Shown piece after piece: positions 17,867-64,000 of a DNA stretch of 64,000 nt; positions within the stretch are counted from its first letter, which is position 1, and the number at the start of each line of letters is the position of its first letter. The notes beneath the pieces are model-generated. The model did not search any database, had not been told where the DNA came from, and saw only the letters and a program-made list of their open reading frames with translations. Position numbers and translations under genes: made by a program. Source of the DNA: Doris montereyensis (Eukaryota > Mollusca > Gastropoda > Nudibranchia > Dorididae); NCBI GenBank assembly GCA_037039925.1, contig JAXRKP010000176.1:20001-84000 (forward strand). Reading direction: 5' to 3'.

Positions 17867-19667
17867 CCTGGCAGTGGACAGGTACGGGGAGTAGATGATC
17901 CCGCCCTCCATGAGTCTACTGCTGCCTTGCAGGTAGGTCTTGGCTGACCAAAGGCTAAGGGAGTTAATCCTGAAAGAAAACAACCTGCTGCCTTACAGGC
18001 TGGTCTTGAATAACTAAAGGCTAAGGGAGTTAACTCTGACAGAAAATAACAAGGCCCGGTAGGGGGCATCAAAGTGGCAGCACCACCATCTACCTAGGGT
18101 ACAGTGGGCTAATCCCCTGCTTATCCGAGACAACCTGATTCTAAGTAATATATACAATGATATCCCCGGCTTGAATTTCGAAGACGACTCTGGAAAAGAA
18201 CACGGACTGTGATTTTTGGAACATGGAATGTTAGGGCAATTAATGGAAAGGAGTTACAATTAGCTGAAGAAATGGAAAAATTCAAAGTAGACATTTTGGC
18301 TATTGCAGAAACAAAGAAAAAAGGACAAGGAATAGAAAATTTATGACCAAATCATATTTTAATCTTCTCAGGAGTAGATGTCAAAGACAGAGCTAGAGCA
18401 GGAGTAGGTCTCCTAATGCATAAAAGGCAAGAAATGCTACTAGAAAGTTGGAAATTTGTAGGCCCACGACTAATAGAGGTAAATATTAAACCAACAGGAA
18501 GAGAAATTAAATTATTAATAGCGTATGGACCAAACGAAAATGCCACCAAAGAGAAAAAGAAATCTTCGAAAATGATTTACAAATAGCTGCAGAGAATCTC
18601 AAACCCAAACAGGAATTAATGCTTTTAGGAGATTGAAATGCTAGAGTAGGCAAAAATGTAGAAACATCAGGAGGAGTAATAGGTAAAGAAGGAGAGACAA
18701 CAACTTCTCCAAATGGAGAGAGACTAATAATTTTTTGCCTAAAGAATAACATGAAAATAGCTAACACATTTTTTCCTCATAAAGATATCCACAAATATAC
18801 AAGAGTAAATGAAGACAGATGTGAAAAGCCAATGATAGACTACATAATAGTTAGTAGCTCCCTTTTTTACAGTACAATGGATGATAGAGTAAGCAGAGGA
18901 GCTGAAATATTAAATGATCATCACCTAGTGATAGCCAAAATGAGATTATTAACTGAAGAAAACAAACAGAAAAGGAAAGACAAGAAAGCTACTAAACTCA
19001 AAGTAGAAGAACTAAATAAACCAATAGTAAAACAAATTACCAATCCAGGACAAAAAGATATATCAGGGAAAGGCAGATGGATCTGAAGGAAAGCACAATA
19101 GAAGGAAAATGGCAAATATATAAAGAAACACTCCTCAGTTGTACTGAAGAGGTCTGTGGTAGGAAACAAATTAAAGGAGAAAGGAAAATAACAGCATGGT
19201 GGAATGAGAATGTCAAAACTAAGATCAAAGAAAAGAAAGATGCCTGGAAGAAATACTTGCAAACAAAGAGACCAGAGAATATGATAGATTACATGAGTAA
19301 AAGAACTATCGCCAAAGAGGAAGTTAGGAAGGCAAAACAGGAACAATGGGAAGAGTTTAGACAGATTCTAAGAAAGCTATCAAGGAAATCAAAAGCTGTT
19401 CTGGGAGCAATGAAGAGCATGAGAAAGACCAAAGCATGCCCAATACGACAAATTAAGAACGCCAAAGGAGAAATAATGAAAGGAGACAGCGAAATCATGG
19501 AAACGTGGAGAAAGTATTTTCAACAATTACATAATCTCTCCAGAAGATATGAAACAAGAAGTACAGATCAATTATTAAGAGTAACAAGTAATCGAGATGA
19601 GACAGCTGAAGATGTAGATATCTCAATGGAATAACTTCAAACAGTTATAAGAAACGTGAAATTAGGA
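17867..19667 (+). mobile_element. RTE-like element, 5' half: leader, EN and start of RT
   Basis: Begins with CCTGGCAGTGGACAGGT, the same 5' terminus as the other copies. The leader tandem units are followed by EN (ELQLAEEMEKFKVDILAIAE, MHKRQEMLLESWKFVGPRL, NGERLIIFCLKNNMKIANTF). ORF text continues through SSLFYSTMDDRV to EDVDISME. Several stops interrupt it, one inside the GDxNA motif. It ends at 19667 against an inverted copy. Confidence 0.9.
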
Positions 19668-21269
19668 TTTCCTTGATAGCTTTTTTGAAGTCTTTATCCA
19701 ACTTCTTCCATTTGCTCCTGTTTTGCTTTCCTCACTACCTCTTTCGCGATAATACTTTTATTCACGTAATCTATCCTATCCTCTGCTCTCTTTGTTTGCA
19801 AGTATTTCTCGAGGCATCCTTCTTTTCTTTGATCCTACTTTTGACATTCTCATTCCACCATGCTGTTCTTCTCCCATCTCCTTTAATTTGTTTCCTACCA
19901 CAGACCTCTTCAGTACAACTGAGGAGTGTTTCTTTATACATCTGCCACTTTTCTTCTACTGTGCTATTATTCAGATACATCTGCCTTACACTGATAAATC
20001 TTTTTATCCTAGATTGGTATATCTCTTTTACTGTTGGTTTATTTAGTTGCTCTATTTTGAATTTAGTAGTTTTCTTCTCTTTCCTTTTCTGTTCGTTTTC
20101 TTCAGTCAATAATCTCATTTTGGCAATCACTAGGTGATGATCATTAAAAATTTCTGCTCATCTGTTTACTCTTGCATCCAATGTACTGCAAAAGAGGAGC
20201 TACTAACTATTATGTAGTCTATCATTGACTTTTCACATCTGTCTTCATTTACTCTTGTATATTTGTGGATATCTTTATGAGGAAAAAATGTGTTAGCTAT
20301 TTTCATGTTATTCTTTAGGCAAAAATCTATTAGTCTCTCTCCATTTGGAGAAGTTGTTGTCTCTCCTTCTTTACCTATTACTTCTCCTGATGTTTCTATA
20401 TTGTTGCCTACTCTAACGTTTAAATCTTCTAAAACCATTAGTTCCTACTTGTGTTTAAGATTCTCTGCAGCTATTTGAAAATCATTTTCGAAGGTATTTT
20501 TTTCTTCTTTAGTTGCGTCTTCGTTTGGTCCATACGCTATAAATAATTTAATTTCTCGTCCTTTTGGTTTAATATTTACCTCTAATAGCCGTGGGTTTAT
20601 AAATTTCCAATTTTCTAGTAGTTTTTCATGCCTTTTATGCACTAGGAAGCCTATTCCTGCTCTAGCTCTATCTTTGACATTTAGTCCTGAGAAGATTAGA
20701 ATATGATTCGGTCCTAAATTTCATATTCCTTGTCCCCTTTTCTTTGTTTCTGTAATGGTCAAAATATCTACTTTGAATTTTTCCATTTTTTCAACTAATT
20801 CTAACTCTTTTCCATTTATTACCCTAACATTCCCTGTTCCAAAGATCACAGTCCGTGTCCGTTTCCATTTTCGTCGTTGAAAGGTCAAGCCGGGTATAAT
20901 ATATTTATTTCTCTGCATCAGTTAGGTTTTGGATAAGCAGGTGGTTAGCCCACTGTGCCCTAGGCAGATGATGGGGCTGCCACCTTGATGCCCTCTACCA
21001 GGCCTTGTTATTTTCTGTCAAGGTTAACTTCCTTAGCCTTTAGTCATTCAAGACCAGCCTGCAAGGCAGAAGGTTGTTATTTTCTGTCAGGGTTAACTCC
21101 CTTAGCTTTTGGTCAGTCAAGACCGACCTGCAGGGAAGCGGGTTGTTTTCTATCAAGGTTAACTCCTTTAGCCTTTGGTCAACCAAGACCGATCTGCAAG
21201 GCAGCAGGAGATTCGTGGAGGGCGGGATCTTCTACACCCCGTACAGGTGCTTACCTGTCCACTGCCTGG
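19668..21269 (-). mobile_element. RTE-like element, 5' half in inverted orientation
   Basis: Minus-strand partner of 17867-19667: 5' terminus at 21269 (CCACTGCCTGG), leader repeats at 21003-21210, EN near 20900-20170 (VIFGTGNVRVINGKELELVE, LEDLNVRVGNNIETSGEVIG) and the post-EN region to 19668. It is decayed by frameshifts. Its 5' end joins the plus-strand RT piece at 21270 without a gap. Confidence 0.9.
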
Positions 21270-22177
21270 AGTCCTCTTTTGTTTCTCACACTTATGGATT
21301 CAGTCGCAAAGGCATCCTTAAAAATGAAGAAAATGAACGTAGGTATGTTGAAGCTCAAACCACTAAATGTATCAATGCTTTCATTTGCCGATGATTTAGT
21401 TCTGTTTTGAAAATCAGAAAGTGACCTTCAGTCGAATATCAACATTATGAACAATGAACTAAATAAAAGCGGAATGAGAGTAAATGCAAAGAAAACCAAA
21501 ACAATGCTAGTAACTAGGGAAGCTAAAATACAAAATCTTAAATTGGGCAGGGAGAATTTAGAACAAGTTCAAAGCTACAATTTACGTAAGAGTAATGATT
21601 AACTCAGAGGGAAATATTAGAGAAGAAATCAGTCAGAGAATCCAAAAGGCAAGTGTAATATATAACTATCTAGGAAAGGCATTTGTAGGTAAGTAAGAAT
21701 TGTCAACAAAAACCAAAATGGCAGTATACAACACAGTGTATTGTCCTACTCTCCTCTATGGCAGTGAAATCTGGACCTTAGGCAGTAGAGAATACAGTAG
21801 AGTACAGGCAGCCGAAATAAAATATCAAAAAAGAGTAGTAGGGAAAACTAAAAGAGACAAAATCAGAAACACTGCAATAAGAGATCAAACCAAAGCAGAT
21901 AGCATAAAAACTAAGAGAAATGAATTAACTGAGATGGTTTGGGCATGTTAACAGAATGAATGACAATAGAATAGCTAAATCGGTATACATTGCTAAAGCC
22001 CAAAGTAAAGATCAAAAAGGCAGACCTCGAAGAAAGTGGGAAGAAGATATAAAAGAGGCATTGAAGCAGAGAAACAGAAAATGCCAGGACAGGGCATTCT
22101 GGAGAAAAGATCATCTCGGGCATCTGAACCCATACACCGAAAGGTAGCATGTGAACTGATAAAGAAAGAAAGAAAGA
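21270..22177 (+). mobile_element. RTE-like element, 3' half with FADD box and GAAA tail
   Basis: Encodes SPLLFLTLMDSVAKASLKMK, NVSMLSFADDLVLF (catalytic Asp pair intact), MNNELNKSGMRVNAKKTK, MAVYNTVYCPTLLYGSEIWT and GRPRRKWEEDIKEALKQR. Ends AAAGAAAGAAAGAAAGA at 22177. Frameshifts are present. It supplies the 3' part complementary to the inverted piece on its left. Confidence 0.9.
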
Positions 22178-22614
22178 TTGCGTAAGGCAAAAGCGATTAA
22201 TAATTTCTCTTTTACGGGGATTGATAACTACCCCTGACTTTTATTTGATTTATATATTAATGTATGTATGTGGTGTGTAGAGTCATTTGCTATGATATTA
22301 ATGTTCCTGACTGTGCAATGGTTAAGAAGATCGCTAAAGAAATTAATTTATGTTGTATATTTACCTACTCTTTTAACGATTCTGTAATGTACGTACTTTC
22401 AGTTTGTGTGAAATTTAGTCAATTTCTAATTTAGAGCTTGGAATATGACAACAACTTTGATTTGCTCAACATTGAGTATTAGGGGAAATGAAATACGTTT
22501 CACCTTGTCCTTCGACTTAATTTAAAAAAATCTTTGACCATCACGTTTTATTCTTGAATCGACACCGTAATTGCACGGAAGTACAGCTAGGCTAGTTTGA
22601 TGCCACCGGCAGCG
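22178..22614. other. intergenic sequence upstream of SNRNP200
   Basis: AT-rich and free of recognised repeats. It should contain the promoter, but no core element can be picked out. Confidence 0.5.
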
Positions 22615-22744
22615 GTAAACAATGCTCGAAACGATAACCCTACGTGGGTAACTCAAACTTAGATTTGATCTGTTTGTGTCTATTAGACATATTCATTAAA
22701 TTTTCTTTTACAGGTATATTGCGCCACAGTGCAGATAAACAGCC
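22615..22744 (+). promoter_or_regulatory. putative 5' UTR with mini-intron upstream of SNRNP200
   Basis: Just before the initiator ATG there is a pyrimidine-rich stretch ending in TTTTACAG (AG at 22712-22713), and a donor-like GGTAAAC begins at 22615. These would bound a 99-bp intron in the 5' UTR. No TATA box or CpG-rich core is obvious. This is inference from splice-site appearance only. Confidence 0.35.
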
Positions 22745-62435
<39,691 letters not shown>

Positions 62436-62924
62436 GTAAGAAATTCCAAGTGTTGATGCTTTCTTCCTTTCAATATGATTTGTTTCTGTCTACATTATCC
62501 CTCTGGTGTGTAGGATTGCATTTAATTACAAACTGTTGTAGCATTAAAAGGTCGTGGAATCAACAATTTCTTTTTATCATCGGTTTTCATTTGAATGAAA
62601 TGAGATAGATTAACTCCAGGGGTGCCCTTTTTCCATATTTATACGGAAATCCTGCATTTCGAAATTCTCCGCATGTCCCGTACATTTTGAAATTCTCCGT
62701 ATCTCGATTTATTTTTGTCCGAAAATCGAAAAATGTACACGGAACTTTTATGTCGGGCGATCATTTTATATTTATACCAATCACCGATCCGTCCGGTTCC
62801 CGAGCCTATAAAAACTATTTGACCGGATATTCATACTTTTCCCGGTCTCTTCTCTTCCGCCCATCACTGGTTCAAATTTTCATTAATCGTTAATACGAAG
62901 GAGCCACAATTGAGTGAAGTCAAA

Positions 62925-63394
62925 GGCGAAATATGACAGTAAGTGACAACTCCACTAATAAAGACATAACAAACACATGACGTTTTGGATGTAACCCTTC
63001 GTCAGACAACAAACGAGAAATATCTAGAATCTAGATCTAAGTACTACCTCAGGCATCACACAATGTGATGTCAGAAGAAAAACAGAAAGGAGGAAGAAAA
63101 AAGAAAGAGACATGATAATTTGAAATGTATACAAATTATAAATGTATCGATGCAATAAGAGAACATAGTAAACCAATACATTTGTAATTTATATACATTT
63201 CGCAGCTTCAGAGTAAATTTTTGCCTTGATTGATACTTCCTTTCATTCATTCTCTATCATTTCTTCTTTCTAGACCCAGTGAGATATTGATCTAGTCTTA
63301 TAGTTATCCTATTTTTCGTTCTTGTTTCCCATACTCACACTTTTCTTTCTTCCTGCCTTTTTTTCTTCTTTCTCTCTCTCTCTCTGTCTGTCTG

Positions 63395-63435
<41 letters not shown>

Positions 63436-63743
63436 TCTCTTTATTTCCTTCTCACCTTTATTACTTAATTATTTTCATATTTTTATTTCATTCTAGATCT
63501 GAACCTTCCATTCTCGCTCATTTTTCACATCCCCCTTTACTACGTTTCTTATCATCAGTCTTTCTTTCTTTCTTCCTCCTGTCTGTTTTTCTTCGGACAT
63601 CACATTATGTGATGCCTGAGGTAGTAATTAGATCTAGATTCTAGATATTTCTCGTTTGTTGTCTGACGAAGGGTTATACCCAAAATGTCACGTGTTTGTT
63701 CTGCCTTTATTAGTGGAGTTGTCACTTATTGTCATATTTCGCC
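62925..63743. mobile_element. fold-back element, family F copy 3, ~187-bp inverted arms
   Basis: The left arm (62925-63112) and right arm (63559-63743) are inverted copies that differ at few positions. Both start GGCGAAATATGACA and include TAGAATCTAGATCTAA and the ribozyme-like core. The 445-bp spacer has a (TC)n tract at 63366-63432. No coding sequence is seen. The terminal arrangement and core recall Penelope-like elements, but a MITE or foldback origin is also possible. Confidence 0.85.
63366..63432. repeat. (TC)n microsatellite inside the fold-back spacer
   Basis: CT repeats with TGTC interruptions, between the two arms. Confidence 0.95.
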
Positions 63744-64000
63744 ATTGTTCATTAAACGACTCGCCATTCACCGTTTCACTACGACTCCCGAGATATCTTG
63801 TTTGATTTGCGATTTGACTGGACTAACTAGATATGGACTCGCATTATTTATTCTAAAGTGCTTATAATTGGAATATAGATTTAGATAGATCTAGATATAC
63901 TAGAATAGATCTCGTGATTCAAGCATGAAGTTCCGCGAGGAGGATTTTGTTCAACGGGGCGACGGTAATGTGTGAACTTTTGATAAAAGAGTGAAAAATA
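63744..64000. other. intronic or intergenic end of window
   Basis: Short AT-rich stretch with TAGATCTAGATATACTAG near 63885. The next SNRNP200 exon has not appeared by the window end. Confidence 0.5.

Overview
The window looks like nuclear DNA of an invertebrate animal, most likely a mollusc (perhaps a gastropod). The reasons are an intron-rich metazoan gene with GT-AG introns, very long GA/TA/triplet microsatellites, tRNA-derived SINEs, short terminal-inverted-repeat elements (MITEs), and many decayed copies of one RTE-like non-LTR retrotransposon. The taxonomic call is inference; no species marker is present.

Region 1 (1-22,700) holds no recognisable cellular gene. It contains microsatellites (289-881, 3222-3938, 6365-7507, 9801-9927, 17262-17866), a degenerate AAACC-type array (1446-2325), SINEs, and a family of RTE-like elements carrying endonuclease (EN) and reverse-transcriptase (RT) remnants. 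Most copies are on the minus strand and internally deleted. Between 17,867 and 22,177 three element pieces form a large inverted arrangement.

Region 2 (22,745-62,435, plus strand) is one gene: the U5 snRNP helicase Brr2 (SNRNP200). Forty-six exons are placed, coding for about 2,080 residues from the initiator Met to the end of the second Sec63 module. The last ~70 residues lie beyond the window. Introns hold SINEs, an RTE copy, several MITE families and a possible piggyBac-like insertion nested in a SINE. Splice sites and catalytic motifs are well kept, yet the frame is broken by about a dozen small indels, many in homopolymers and clustered in exons 22-27. Consensus sequencing error is the simplest reading; a decaying gene copy is the alternative.

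Region 3 (62,436-64,000) is the start of the next intron and contains an 819-bp fold-back element with ~187-bp inverted arms. Related copies lie at 9,930-10,258 and 47,513-47,664. Its arm carries a hammerhead-ribozyme-like core.

No prokaryote-type system is present. The most noteworthy items are the clustered frame disruptions in an otherwise conserved essential gene, the retroelement palindrome, and the fold-back family with the ribozyme-like core.
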